Assembly: GCA_021463165.1 (NCBI GenBank)
Contig: JAJTWY010000014.1
Coordinates: 1 to 64,000, forward strand
DNA length: 64,000 nucleotides
Reading direction: 5' to 3'
Origin: Pyrinomonadaceae bacterium
Lineage (GTDB): Bacteria; Acidobacteriota; Blastocatellia; Pyrinomonadales; Pyrinomonadaceae
Below are positions 51,266-60,326 of this stretch, piece by piece. Within the stretch, counting starts at the first letter, position 1; each line of letters starts with the position of its first letter. The position numbers and the translations under genes are program-made. The notes beneath the pieces are model-generated. The model saw only the letters and a list, made by a program, of their open reading frames with translations. It was not told the origin of the DNA and ran no database searches.

Positions 51266-52227
51266 TTGCCCAGGCTGTTTCTGAAATAATCGATCAGTCG
51301 TTGATCGTAGGTTTCCGATTGCTCCATTGACGCATTGATGATGCTGAAGCCCGACGGGCTTAGGTCGGTTTTGCTCTCGACCTTGGAACCCGGAGCGAAA
51401 CATTTGCCGAGCTTCGATGTGGATTCCTGAAAAGCCTTCGCATCAACCCCTGCGAGAAGGAGCACATCACGGTCCGCAACCTTCTTTGCCATGTCGCACA
51501 CCGGTTCGCGTTGATAACAGCCGTCGAAATAATAGACCCTGGTACCGAGCTGGGCCAGACGTGAGGTCGCGAAGCTCGCGAACGGGAAACGCCGGTCGAC
51601 AGTCTCGACCAGAACTCCGTCAGAATCAGCAGGCACCGAATCCAGTGCGAGAGCCTTAATGGTCTTCTCCTTGGCAGCTGTGGCGACCGCTACGATCGCC
51701 CCCATCTCAACCCCGAAGATCCCCATCTTGTTCTGGTCGATAAGAGCGATCCCATTCGCGGTGCGAAGATTCTTGAGGAACTGGACCGCCGCAAGACTGT
51801 CTTCGGTCTCACAACCGCCGAACGACGCGTTCTTGACCGGCGGATTCTCACCATGCCCGCGTTGGTCCGGCATCAGCACGGTAAAATTGGTCGATTCATT
51901 GAGCTTTACACCCAGATTCAATACGTACGACCGGTCCGCGCCGAATTTGTGAAGCAGAATTACGGCCGGTGCCCCCTCGGCACCCCGCAGAAGCCATCCG
52001 CGCGAGGTCCCGCCGTCGCGGCCGGACCAGGTTTCCTCGGTGACCTGGGCCGCCCGCGTGCTCAACTGCCCATATTTCTCGGGCGTTACGAGATAGCGGG
52101 ATCTGAGCGGCCGCGCTGACATGTAAACGAGCGTCACCGAGCCCGCAACGACCGCGGCAACGACGAGAAGAACGACCGGAAGCAATAAACGGGAGAGGCT
52201 TTTAAGAAGGCGAGTGGATTTTGCCAT
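51262..52227 (-). CDS. Alpha/beta hydrolase-like protein with nucleophile Ser replaced by Glu
   Basis: 321 residues from the ATG at 52227. A hydrophobic membrane anchor lies at residues 13-35, then an alpha/beta hydrolase core: PAVILLHKFGADRS (oxyanion HG-like strand), MPDQRGHGENP, GIFGVEMGA. The nucleophile elbow GxSxG is replaced: G172-V-E174-M-G176. The usual HGxG is HKFG. A late acidic/His region is not clear. Canonical serine-hydrolase chemistry is therefore doubtful; it could be a non-catalytic binding protein. The Glu is exactly at the Ser position. Divergent from the S55-domain gene (134 bp). Confidence 0.8.
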   Translation of the reverse strand: MAKSTRLLKSLSRLLLPVVLLVVAAVVAGSVTLVYMSARPLRSRYLVTPEKYGQLSTRAAQVTEETWSGRDGGTSRGWLLRGAEGAPAVILLHKFGADRSYVLNLGVKLNESTNFTVLMPDQRGHGENPPVKNASFGGCETEDSLAAVQFLKNLRTANGIALIDQNKMGIFGVEMGAIVAVATAAKEKTIKALALDSVPADSDGVLVETVDRRFPFASFATSRLAQLGTRVYYFDGCYQREPVCDMAKKVADRDVLLLAGVDAKAFQESTSKLGKCFAPGSKVESKTDLSPSGFSIINASMEQSETYDQRLIDYFRNSLGN

Positions 52228-52361
52228 AGCAGGAATTTTTTCGAAGAATATCGCCGCGTCGCGGCATCGAATAAGGAGGAAGGCCGCCGAAAGAAGAGCC
52301 TTTCGAACGGTCGAGTAAAATGATACCATACTTGCCGTCCCGTAAGGAAGAAGTTTTTACG

Positions 52362-54215
52362 ATGTTAAACCACATTTTTCTTGCAGTTCTTATTTCGCTG
52401 ATCTTTCTCGCCGGGGTCTCGAGCGGCCAGTACAAACCAGCCTCAACTCCCGCAGCTCAAGTCACGGTGATGCCGATATCAGACGTGAAAGAAGGCATGC
52501 GCGGAACGGCGAGAACGGTTTTCCGCGGCACAAAAGCCGAAGAGTTCGGTGTCGAGATACTCGGTATAGTACCGAATTGGATCGGGCCCCGTCAGGATGT
52601 GATCATCGGCAAGCTCAGCGGTGCAAACGCCGAGCGAACTTTCGTATTTGCCGGAATGTCCGGCTCGCCGGTATATATTGACGGAAAACTCGTCGGGGCG
52701 ATCTCCTACAGTTTCCCATTTGCTAAGGAGCCTATCTGCGGGATAACTCCCTACGGCCAGATGACGTCCGTTATGGATCAGGCATCTGAGAACCTACCGG
52801 CAAAACGGACGCCCGTCACCTTCTCACTGACCGAACTCCGGAGCGATAAATGGCGGCCTGCAGCCCGGCAGCCATTTCAGAGCGGCCTTATTTCTGGATT
52901 CGCGGCTAATTCCTCATTGATGGCGGTAGCAGGCCAACAAATGGTGCCGATCACGACTCCCTTATACGTTTCGGGCATCTCGCCTGAGGTTCTTCAGGCG
53001 TTTGCCCCTGAACTGTCACGAGCCGGCGCCATGCCTGTCGCTGCCGCAAGCGGTGATATCAATGCATCTGTGCTGGCCCCGTACAACGAAACGACCCTTT
53101 TAGGCGGCGATTCTGTGATGGTTTTCCTTGCTCGCGGCGACGTCCAGATCGGCGCTGCCGGGACGGTAACCCACCGCGACGGCGAAAAGATATACGCCTT
53201 CGGCCATCCTTTCTTTAGTCTCGGTACGGCCGATCTCCCGATGACGGAATCGCACGTCGTGACCGTCATTCCGAACGCAAACAACTCATTCAAGCTTGCG
53301 GTCGCTGATGCGACGGTGGGCGCGATGACACAGGACCGGGCTACCGCGATCTACGGCAGATTGGGACAGTCAGCTAAAATGCTGCCGGTGACGATCCGAT
53401 TGACAAACAGCCGCGGACAGACCGGTGAGATCAAGTTTGAGTCCGCGCTCGACGAATTCCTGACACCGTTGATCATCAATGCGGGTATCGCGAACACGCT
53501 CATTGCTCAGGAACGGCAGATGGGCGAAATGACGATCGAGCTTAAGGGCGAGATCAAGATAAAAGGAGAGCAGGCTATCCGGATAGATCGCCGTTTCGGC
53601 GGCCAGCAGGCACTTGCTCTTGCGTCCTCGGCAACCGCAGCTCCTTTATCCGCACTCCTGAGGGCGAATTTCGATGGCATGGAAATAACCGGCGTCGATC
53701 TTCAAATGTCGTCTGTCGATGGCGGCAAGAGCGGCACGCTCGACCGCATATCGGTCGACAAACAGCGGGTCAGACCTGGCGAAACGATCGAGCTAACGGC
53801 AATAGAACGCACGGAATCGGGCAGTTTTACTACACGGAGGATCCCGCTCACAATTCCAAAGGATGCCGCACCCGGCCAACTTACGCTGAAGGTCGGCGAC
53901 GGAAATGCGGTCCAGGAGAATTCCGCGATCACGCAGTTCACGCCTAAAACGGCTGCTGAGCTGATCGAAACGATCAATCGCCTGAAGCGGCCCGACCGCC
54001 TCTACGCCATACTCTCACGCACATCGGCCGGGACGATCATTGGTGCGAACGAGCTGCCGAATCTGCCTCCATCGGTGCTCGCCACACTCAACAACGACAG
54101 GACTGCCGGCGGCTCGAAACCATCAGTGCAGACGATCGTCGCGGAGATCGAACTCCCATCGGGCGAGTATCTGATCACCGGTTCGCAGACTCTTACTATC
54201 GAGATCGTGAAGTAA
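52362..54215 (+). CDS. SpoIVB peptidase S55 domain protein (exported)
   Basis: 617 residues from the ATG at 52362, with AAGGAAG upstream. Signal peptide at residues 1-22. Residues about 35-330 carry the S55 hallmarks: VMPISDVKEGMRGTARTVF, FAGMSGSPVYIDGKLVGAI (candidate catalytic Ser100), and AFGHPFFSLGTADLPMTESHV. The remaining half (about 335-617) is beta-rich, Ig-like. S55 is best known from SpoIVB of endospore formers, but exported members are common in Acidobacteria and Deltaproteobacteria. Ser here precedes the GHPF histidine in the chain. Role unknown, probably periplasmic proteolysis or binding. Confidence 0.85.
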   Translation: MLNHIFLAVLISLIFLAGVSSGQYKPASTPAAQVTVMPISDVKEGMRGTARTVFRGTKAEEFGVEILGIVPNWIGPRQDVIIGKLSGANAERTFVFAGMSGSPVYIDGKLVGAISYSFPFAKEPICGITPYGQMTSVMDQASENLPAKRTPVTFSLTELRSDKWRPAARQPFQSGLISGFAANSSLMAVAGQQMVPITTPLYVSGISPEVLQAFAPELSRAGAMPVAAASGDINASVLAPYNETTLLGGDSVMVFLARGDVQIGAAGTVTHRDGEKIYAFGHPFFSLGTADLPMTESHVVTVIPNANNSFKLAVADATVGAMTQDRATAIYGRLGQSAKMLPVTIRLTNSRGQTGEIKFESALDEFLTPLIINAGIANTLIAQERQMGEMTIELKGEIKIKGEQAIRIDRRFGGQQALALASSATAAPLSALLRANFDGMEITGVDLQMSSVDGGKSGTLDRISVDKQRVRPGETIELTAIERTESGSFTTRRIPLTIPKDAAPGQLTLKVGDGNAVQENSAITQFTPKTAAELIETINRLKRPDRLYAILSRTSAGTIIGANELPNLPPSVLATLNNDRTAGGSKPSVQTIVAEIELPSGEYLITGSQTLTIEIVK

Positions 54216-54236
54216 CCAACGCCGCGGTGGCATTGG
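54216..54236 (+). terminator. Inverted repeat after the S55-domain gene
   Basis: CCAACGCC (54216-54223), loop of five, GGCATTGG (54229-54236): an eight-base stem with one C/A mismatch directly after the stop codon and before convergent purF. There is no U-tract, so terminator activity is uncertain. Confidence 0.3.
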
Positions 54237-54269
54237 AGCAGAGCGAGGAATGTCGTCGAAGCCGGCCCC

Positions 54270-55667
54270 CTATGACGCTGTCTTCCCGTTCGCGATTAGT
54301 GTCGGGTACCTGCCCGTCCAGCAAGCCGAACAGGCCCGTGATCCATCGATCCCTATCGCCTCGAGCATTCCCTCGAGCGACAGGTAGCCAAGGCTGTCCA
54401 CGCCGATAGCACGGCCGATCTCCTCGACCGACATCTGTGATGCGATCAGGTCCTTTCTGTTCGGTGTATCGACGCCGTAGTAGCAGGAGTGGGCGGTCGG
54501 CGGACAAGAGATGCGCATGTGGACCTCGGTCGCCCCTGCCTCGCGGACCATTTCGACGATCTTCTTCGATGTCGTACCGCGAACGATAGAATCATCGACG
54601 AGTACGATCCGCCGGCCTTTGATCAGATCCTTGATCGGATTTAGTTTCAGCCTGACGCCGAATGAGCGGATCTGCTGCGAAGGTTCGATAAACGTCCGCC
54701 CAACATAATGATTGCGAATGATCGCCTGGCGAAAGTTGATACCCGATTCTCGCGCATAACCGATCGCGGCTGCGACACCGGAATCCGGCACGGGAACGAT
54801 CAGATCGGCATCGACGGGATGTTCGACGGCAAGCCGCCTGCCCATCTTGTGCCGAGATTCGTTCACCGAACGGCCGAAGATCGTTGAATCGGGCCGCGAA
54901 AAATAGACGTGCTCAAACGTGCAAACCGAAACCGGTTTTGGCTCGAAGGGCTTGGACGAATGGATGCCATCGGCATCGATTATCATCATCTCACCCGGTT
55001 CGATCTCGCGTTCATAGGTCGCATCTATCAGGTCAAAGGCGCAGGTTTCGGATGCGACGCACCACGAGTCGAGATATTTTCCAAGGACCAGTGGCCGGAA
55101 ACCGCGTGGATCGCGGACCGCTATCAGGGACGTCGGTGTCAGAAACAGCAGGGAAAAAGCTCCTTCGGTATCGATCAGAACCTTTTTTATCGCCTCGACG
55201 ACGTTCGGCGCCGGCGTTCGTGCGATCGAGTGAAGGATCGTTTCTGTATCGGAAGTTGAGGAAAAGATCGCCCCGGCCCGCTCCAGCTTTTCTCTTTCGC
55301 GGTCGGCAAACGGTAGATTTCCGTTGTGGCAGACCGCTATCCGGCCGTGCTGGCAAGTCACCGAAAACGGCTGAACTTCCTTGATCGTGCTCTTCCCGGC
55401 AGTAGAATACCGCGTATGCCCGATCGCGCTCGATCCCACGAGTTTTGGCAAAACATCTGGATTCAAAACGTCCGCCACGAGCCCGATGGCACGATGCTGA
55501 TAAAGTTCGGCTCCGTCCGAGGAAACGATCCCGCAAGCCTCCTGGCCGCGATGCTGCAGCGCAAAAAGCCCAAGCTGGGTCAGCGTCGAGGCCTCGGGAT
55601 GTCCGTAGATGCCGAAAATTCCGCATTCCTCGTGAAATTTATCGAGCACAAGATCCATAACGTACAT
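54270..55667 (-). CDS. purF: Amidophosphoribosyltransferase
   Basis: A 465-residue enzyme making 5-phosphoribosylamine from PRPP and glutamine, the first committed step of purine synthesis. The N-terminal Ntn glutaminase begins at the Cys of EECGIFGIYG; from the ATG at 55667 it is residue 15, from an ATG at 55658 residue 12, which would leave an 11-residue propeptide as in the Bacillus enzyme. The phosphoribosyltransferase half has VLVDDSIVRGTTSKKIVEM (PRPP loop). Cys residues in VCTFEHV, ISCPPT and CSAC correspond to the 4Fe-4S ligands of the Bacillus type. No other pur genes are adjacent. It lies 35 bp after mobA on the same strand. Confidence 0.97.
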   Translation of the reverse strand: MYVMDLVLDKFHEECGIFGIYGHPEASTLTQLGLFALQHRGQEACGIVSSDGAELYQHRAIGLVADVLNPDVLPKLVGSSAIGHTRYSTAGKSTIKEVQPFSVTCQHGRIAVCHNGNLPFADREREKLERAGAIFSSTSDTETILHSIARTPAPNVVEAIKKVLIDTEGAFSLLFLTPTSLIAVRDPRGFRPLVLGKYLDSWCVASETCAFDLIDATYEREIEPGEMMIIDADGIHSSKPFEPKPVSVCTFEHVYFSRPDSTIFGRSVNESRHKMGRRLAVEHPVDADLIVPVPDSGVAAAIGYARESGINFRQAIIRNHYVGRTFIEPSQQIRSFGVRLKLNPIKDLIKGRRIVLVDDSIVRGTTSKKIVEMVREAGATEVHMRISCPPTAHSCYYGVDTPNRKDLIASQMSVEEIGRAIGVDSLGYLSLEGMLEAIGIDGSRACSACWTGRYPTLIANGKTAS

Positions 55668-55702
55668 TGTGCCACTTAGCAGTTGGAGTGACCAAAGGGC
55701 GG

Positions 55703-56311
55703 CTACTTATGCAAAACCAGATCATCTGGTGTATTTACGTTGTAAAACAGTCTCTCATAGTTCCTCAGATGGCTGTATTCTGCGGGGTGAACGATCCGCG
55801 GGTTCATCTGCGTCACAAGGCTATGCATCGGCGGCGCTGCAGTGTGATCTACAGCTAATCGATCCATGGTTTCACTGGCTGTGCCAACCTGATAAAACGC
55901 AAATAGTGGCTGAAGTCGGCCGTCGGGCTGTTCCGGAATGATCGCTCCAAGATCGTTCGATATATGGCCGGCAAGAAGACGGACCAGTTCTTCGGTCGCA
56001 AACGGATAATCACAGGCCGTGACAAATATCCAGGGGCTTTTCGCATAAGCAAGCGCCGCATGGATCCCGCTCAAGGGGCCGCGGCCCGGATAGATATCAA
56101 AGATCCACGCAGTATCCGATCCGTTTCCCGGGATCGCAAACTGTCCCTTATGCGCCGCAACGAAGGTTATCTTTGAGAACAACTTCGCATTGCGCAGTGT
56201 CGAAAGAGTCTTCTCGGCGAGCGATACTCCGTCGATCTCGACCAGAGCCTTATCCCGGCCCATCCGACTCGATCGACCACCGATGAGGATGAATGCCTCC
56301 ATTTTACTCAT
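55703..56311 (-). CDS. mobA: Molybdenum cofactor guanylyltransferase
   Basis: A 202-residue nucleotidyltransferase that attaches GMP to molybdopterin to form the bis-MGD cofactor. The signature loop is FILIGGRSSRMGRDKAL; further GPLSGIHAAL, FVTACDYPF with the metal-binding Asp, and NVNTPDDL near the C-terminus. Length is normal. Its ATG overlaps the stop of the molybdopterin oxidoreductase gene (ATGA), giving a translationally coupled set with that enzyme and FdhD: cofactor maker, enzyme and its sulfur-inserting accessory. Confidence 0.95.
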   Translation of the reverse strand: MSKMEAFILIGGRSSRMGRDKALVEIDGVSLAEKTLSTLRNAKLFSKITFVAAHKGQFAIPGNGSDTAWIFDIYPGRGPLSGIHAALAYAKSPWIFVTACDYPFATEELVRLLAGHISNDLGAIIPEQPDGRLQPLFAFYQVGTASETMDRLAVDHTAAPPMHSLVTQMNPRIVHPAEYSHLRNYERLFYNVNTPDDLVLHK

Positions 56312-58658
56312 TCTTCGATATTGTCAGCGAGATCTCGATCGCCTTCGATGTCGGTGTCAGGCTTCGTTCCGCATAGCTTTTCAGCGGCACCAACGGATTG
56401 GCCTCGGGAAAATATGCGGCCGCACACCCTTTCGGTATCGGGTATGGGACGATCACGAATCGTCGGGCATGGCGTTCACCGTCGTCGAAGTGGCTCGTCA
56501 GATCGACGACCTGCCCGGGCTGCAGATCCCTCGAGGCAATATCGTCCTCGTTCATAAAGATAACGCGCCGGCCGCCTTCTATGCCTCGATATCGGTCGTT
56601 GCGGCTGTAGATCGTTGTGTTGAACTGGTCGTGCGACCTGATCGTGGTCAGCAGCAGGCGGCCCGCTGCGATCTCCGTTTTTACGAGTTTGCTTGGCCGA
56701 AATTGAGCCTTGCCGGAAGGCGTTGTGAACCGGCCTTCGTTCGGTGGGTTGGGAAGGTAGAATCCGCCAGGTTCGCGGACCCGTCGGTTGTAATCCTGAA
56801 ATCCCGGGATCACCCGTTCGATCGAATCCCGGATCAGGTTGTAATTCGACGCATACGCATCCCAATCGACCTCTGATCGCTCGCCGAGAGTCGTTTTCGC
56901 AAGATGTGCGACGATCCACGGCTCGCTGCGCAAATGCTTCGATGCCGGCTCGAAGATCCCTTTCGACATCTGGACATTAAGCATCGTACTTTCCGTTGTC
57001 ACGAACTGCTGGTGCCCACGCTGCTCGTCGATCTCGCTCCTTCCGAGGCACGGGAGGATGAGCGATCGCTCACCGACGGCCAACGCAGTCCGATTGAGCT
57101 TTGTTATGACCTGGACTGTCAGCCGGCATTTTCTTAGAGCGTTGAAAACAACCTCGGTATCCGGAGCGGCGCTGGCGAAATTGCCGCCCATTGCGAAGAA
57201 AACCTTCGCTCGTCCGTCGTCCATCGCCTCGATCGCTTCGATAGTGCTAAAACCGTCTTTCTGCGGCGGTGTGAAGGCAAATTCCCTTTCCAGCGCCGCA
57301 AAGAACGCCGGATTTACCTTCTCCCAGATTCCCATCGTTCGGTCGCCCTGGACATTCGAATGACCGCGAACGGGACATAACCCGGCGCCCGGCTTGCCGA
57401 TCTGTCCTCGCAGGAAATGCAGATTTGCCACATCCTGTATGGTCGCGACAGCTTTCTTATGCTGTGTAACGCCCATCGCCCAGCACGTTATGACCCGCTC
57501 GGCAGATATGAACATCGCCGCCGCTTCTTCGATCTGTCCTCTCGTCAAGCCGCTTTCTGCGATGATGTCATTCCAGCTTGTCTCGTTGAGGGATCTGACC
57601 AGATCTAGGTATCCGTCGGTCTTCTCAGTGATGAACTTGTGATCGAAAACGGTCCCCGGCTCGGCCCGCTCGCGTTCGAGCATCGTCTTCATCATGCCCT
57701 TGAGAACAGCCATGTCACCACCGATCCGAACCGGAAGATGGAGGTCCGTAAGATGTGTCGGTTGGTCGCCTAAAACAGCGATAGGGAACCTAAACGGATT
57801 TGAATAATGCTGCGGATTCGGATTCACAAAGTTCATCAAACCGGCTTCGGGAAGCGGATTTATCGCGATCATCTTCGCCCCGGCACGCTTCGCATCCTGC
57901 AGCGACGACATCATTCGGGGTGCATTGGTTCCCGGATTCTGGCCGATGACGATAACAAGATCGGTCTCGTTGAAGTCAGATAACCTCACGCTCGCCTTGC
58001 CGAGCCCGATAGACTCGCTAAGAGCGACGCCCGAGGATTCGTGGCACATATTCGAGCAATCGGGCAGGTTGTTCGTTCCGAACTGCCGAGCGAAAAGCTG
58101 ATAGAGAAATGCTGCCTCGTTCGAGGTGCGGCCCGATGTGTAAAAGACCGCCTCGTCAGGCGAATCGAGCGAATTCAACTCCGCGGCGATCATCTCGAAC
58201 GCGGCCTCCCACGAGATCGGCCTGTAATTCGTTTCACCCCGTTCGAACACAAGCGGCTCGGTAAGCCGGCCCTGCGCGTTTAGCCATTGATCGTCAAACT
58301 CGCTTAGCCGGACCACGCTGTATTCGGCAAAGAAGTCCGCACCGATCTTGAGTTTTGTTCCCTCGTCGGCCATCGCCTTGGCCCCGTTCTCACAGAATTC
58401 AGCTGCGGTCCGTCGCTCGTCCGGATCTGGCCAGGCGCACGATTGGCAATCAACACCACCGATCTGGTTAATTGAAAGGAGCGCACGCGTTGCTCGAAGC
58501 GGGCCCATCTTTTGAACTGCGTTTTTTGTGGTCGAAACGATCGCATCTAGCCCGGCAGCAGTTTCGAGCGGCTCGGTCACTCTGATCGCCTCAATTAGTT
58601 CGGGAGACCGATCGCTCGGCCCGATATCCTGTGGAGGGTCTGTATCTCTGTTTCTCAT
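56304..58658 (-). CDS. FdhF/YdeP family molybdopterin oxidoreductase
   Basis: 784 residues from an ATG at 58658 that overlaps the fdhD stop (ATGA at 58655-58658); the frame extends seven codons further. Related to YdeP/FdhA-type bis-MGD enzymes: Cys cluster near the N-terminus (VDCQSCAWPDP), RYRPISWEAAFE-like RPISWEAAFEMIA, CSNMCHESSGVAL, VIGQNPGTNAPRM, MGVTQHKKAVATIQDVANLHFLRGQIGKPGAG, and the C-terminal cofactor-binding domain (about 650-784). The family includes formate dehydrogenase-like and acid-resistance-linked proteins; the true substrate is not established. Partner subunits for electron transfer are absent, so it may be a soluble single-subunit form. Confidence 0.88.
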   Translation of the reverse strand: MRNRDTDPPQDIGPSDRSPELIEAIRVTEPLETAAGLDAIVSTTKNAVQKMGPLRATRALLSINQIGGVDCQSCAWPDPDERRTAAEFCENGAKAMADEGTKLKIGADFFAEYSVVRLSEFDDQWLNAQGRLTEPLVFERGETNYRPISWEAAFEMIAAELNSLDSPDEAVFYTSGRTSNEAAFLYQLFARQFGTNNLPDCSNMCHESSGVALSESIGLGKASVRLSDFNETDLVIVIGQNPGTNAPRMMSSLQDAKRAGAKMIAINPLPEAGLMNFVNPNPQHYSNPFRFPIAVLGDQPTHLTDLHLPVRIGGDMAVLKGMMKTMLERERAEPGTVFDHKFITEKTDGYLDLVRSLNETSWNDIIAESGLTRGQIEEAAAMFISAERVITCWAMGVTQHKKAVATIQDVANLHFLRGQIGKPGAGLCPVRGHSNVQGDRTMGIWEKVNPAFFAALEREFAFTPPQKDGFSTIEAIEAMDDGRAKVFFAMGGNFASAAPDTEVVFNALRKCRLTVQVITKLNRTALAVGERSLILPCLGRSEIDEQRGHQQFVTTESTMLNVQMSKGIFEPASKHLRSEPWIVAHLAKTTLGERSEVDWDAYASNYNLIRDSIERVIPGFQDYNRRVREPGGFYLPNPPNEGRFTTPSGKAQFRPSKLVKTEIAAGRLLLTTIRSHDQFNTTIYSRNDRYRGIEGGRRVIFMNEDDIASRDLQPGQVVDLTSHFDDGERHARRFVIVPYPIPKGCAAAYFPEANPLVPLKSYAERSLTPTSKAIEISLTISKNE

Positions 58659-59530
58659 GCGATCCGCTCTTCGCCGCAATAGATATTGAAGGTATCGCCA
58701 CGCAGGAATCCGACCAGCGTCATGCCATACTCCATGGCAAGATCGACTGCCAGGCTAGATGGTGCACCGACGGCGGCCATAAAAGGAATGCCGGCCATCA
58801 ATGCCTTCTGCACAAGCTCAAAGCTGGCTCGGCCGCTGACCAGCAGCACTTTGTCCGAAAGCGGCAATTCTCCCTCGAGAAACTTTGCGCCGATCACCTT
58901 GTCGAGCGCGTTGTGTCGGCCAACGTCCTCGCGAACAAGCTCGAGGGTCCCATTCATATCAAATAGAGCTGACGCATGAAGGCCGCCAGTGTGTTCGAAG
59001 ACGGCCTGGGCCTCGCGGAGCTTCGCGGGAAGCTGCCGCAGCACGCTGCCATTCAAACGGCCGCTTGTCTGAGCGAGTGGCATTGCAGTTGCCGCGACCG
59101 CCTCGATCGAGGATTTTCCACAAACCCCGCAACTTGAAGAAGTGTAAAAATGGCGCTCCAGCCGTTTTAGATCGATATCGGCCTGGTCGGCGAGATCGAC
59201 CCGGATCGTATTCGAATTGAGGGCTGCGGCACGGTCAAGCGTGCCTTTTTGTCGGCCGATCTTCAGCCCGCAATGCCTTATTTGTCTGATCTGTTCGGGT
59301 GCATGGATGATCTCCTCAGTGAACAAAAACCCGGCCGCGAGTTCGCCGTCGTGGCCCGGTGTGCGCATCGTGATCGAGATCGCCCGGTGGACGGGCTTGC
59401 CGGCCTGCTCGAAGCCCAGTCGTATTTCGAGAGGCTCTTCGACGGCCAGAACATCGGTCGTTTCGCTCCCGGCCGCGATTACTGTAACGTTCTGAGTTGC
59501 CCTCGGCGAAAGTGTCTGAACGGATTCCAC
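58655..59530 (-). CDS. fdhD: Formate dehydrogenase accessory sulfurtransferase
   Basis: A 291-residue protein that transfers sulfur from IscS to the molybdenum cofactor of formate dehydrogenase-type enzymes. The persulfide loop is SSCGVCGKSSIEA (CxxC). Other marks: MRTPGHDGELAAGFLFTEEII, FEHTGGLHASALFD, REDVGRHNALDKVIGA and SGRASFELVQKALMAGIP. The start is GTG at 59530, seven bases after TAGAAT (59538-59543), so the transcript may start at the codon. Gene order fdhD, oxidoreductase, mobA with ATGA overlaps makes a self-contained molybdoenzyme operon. Confidence 0.95.
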   Translation of the reverse strand: MESVQTLSPRATQNVTVIAAGSETTDVLAVEEPLEIRLGFEQAGKPVHRAISITMRTPGHDGELAAGFLFTEEIIHAPEQIRQIRHCGLKIGRQKGTLDRAAALNSNTIRVDLADQADIDLKRLERHFYTSSSCGVCGKSSIEAVAATAMPLAQTSGRLNGSVLRQLPAKLREAQAVFEHTGGLHASALFDMNGTLELVREDVGRHNALDKVIGAKFLEGELPLSDKVLLVSGRASFELVQKALMAGIPFMAAVGAPSSLAVDLAMEYGMTLVGFLRGDTFNIYCGEERIA

Positions 59531-59537
59531 GACTACG

Positions 59538-59543
59538 ATTCTA
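59538..59543 (-). promoter_or_regulatory. Candidate -10 (TAGAAT) directly before fdhD
   Basis: TAGAAT on the minus strand, with seven bases to the GTG at 59530: the spacing expected of a leaderless transcript. The 28-bp gap to the upstream glycosyltransferase gene holds no -35 of quality, so read-through from that gene may also contribute. Confidence 0.35.
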
Positions 59544-59558
59544 GCAGAGCGGTACGAT

Positions 59559-60326
59559 TCAGTAATATTTCTGTGTCAACGATTCAAGTGGATCGCTGGC
59601 ATCAATGCTTCGCTGTCCGAAAAGCTGCATTGCCGATACATAACCTCGGACATCGCCGGCGAGGATCGCGTGGATGAGGACGTGGTCCGCATTCAGATTT
59701 ATTGGCGTGTTCCAGCGAATGAATTCCTCGGCTGCTCGTCGCGTTACAGTGTAGGCATGCGCCAGGAAGTTGACCGAGGCTCTATGAAAAAAAACATTGT
59801 AAGGCCGCATATACAGGTTCCGTATCATACGATGATCGAGCTTGTAGGCACCCAATGCATATTTGGCGTGAAAGATCGCCTGCTGTATCCCGCCGAGGAA
59901 CGGCTTAAATCGTCCGCCGCTCCAACCCCACTGGATACATTCCGCATCCGGCGGAGCATTCGCCAGGATAGTCTCTACCGTTTCGTCATCGATCGGCAGC
60001 ACCGTAACATCATCCTCGAATATCAGTGCTCGCTGACACCCATCGGCGAGCATCTTTTCGTAAGCCAGACGATGCCCAATAGAACAGCAAATGTGCCCAA
60101 GCGTCATCGAACGGCCTTTCGGATCAACGCGAACGGCTAGCTCCTCGTCGTACGTGCCGTCAGCCATCAATCCTTCTTTCGTCACATCGCGTTTATCGAC
60201 GCCGTAAACAAATTCAAAATTCTCCTTACCTAGCTGTTCGATGACTCCGCGTTGGCGCTCCTCGGCCGCGGCGTAGGTAACGACGTAGGCTCGGTCATGA
60301 AATCTGAGGAGCGGTTCCGGGATCAT
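59559..60326 (-). CDS. Glycosyltransferase family 25 (LPS-type) protein, copy 1
   Basis: 255 residues from the ATG at 60326, chosen because it forms a TGATG overlap with the stop of the methyltransferase gene. GT25 marks: an N-terminal AYVVTYAAAEERQRGVIEQLG, GHICCSIGHRLAYEKML, ALIFEDDV (the acidic metal-binding motif), WGWSGG, HAYTVTRRAAEEFIRWNTPI and a late DHVLIHAIL. Family members transfer galactose or related sugars to lipopolysaccharide or glycans. It is a paralogue of the gene at 61192-61953, with a methyltransferase in between. Confidence 0.85.
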   Translation of the reverse strand: MIPEPLLRFHDRAYVVTYAAAEERQRGVIEQLGKENFEFVYGVDKRDVTKEGLMADGTYDEELAVRVDPKGRSMTLGHICCSIGHRLAYEKMLADGCQRALIFEDDVTVLPIDDETVETILANAPPDAECIQWGWSGGRFKPFLGGIQQAIFHAKYALGAYKLDHRMIRNLYMRPYNVFFHRASVNFLAHAYTVTRRAAEEFIRWNTPINLNADHVLIHAILAGDVRGYVSAMQLFGQRSIDASDPLESLTQKYY

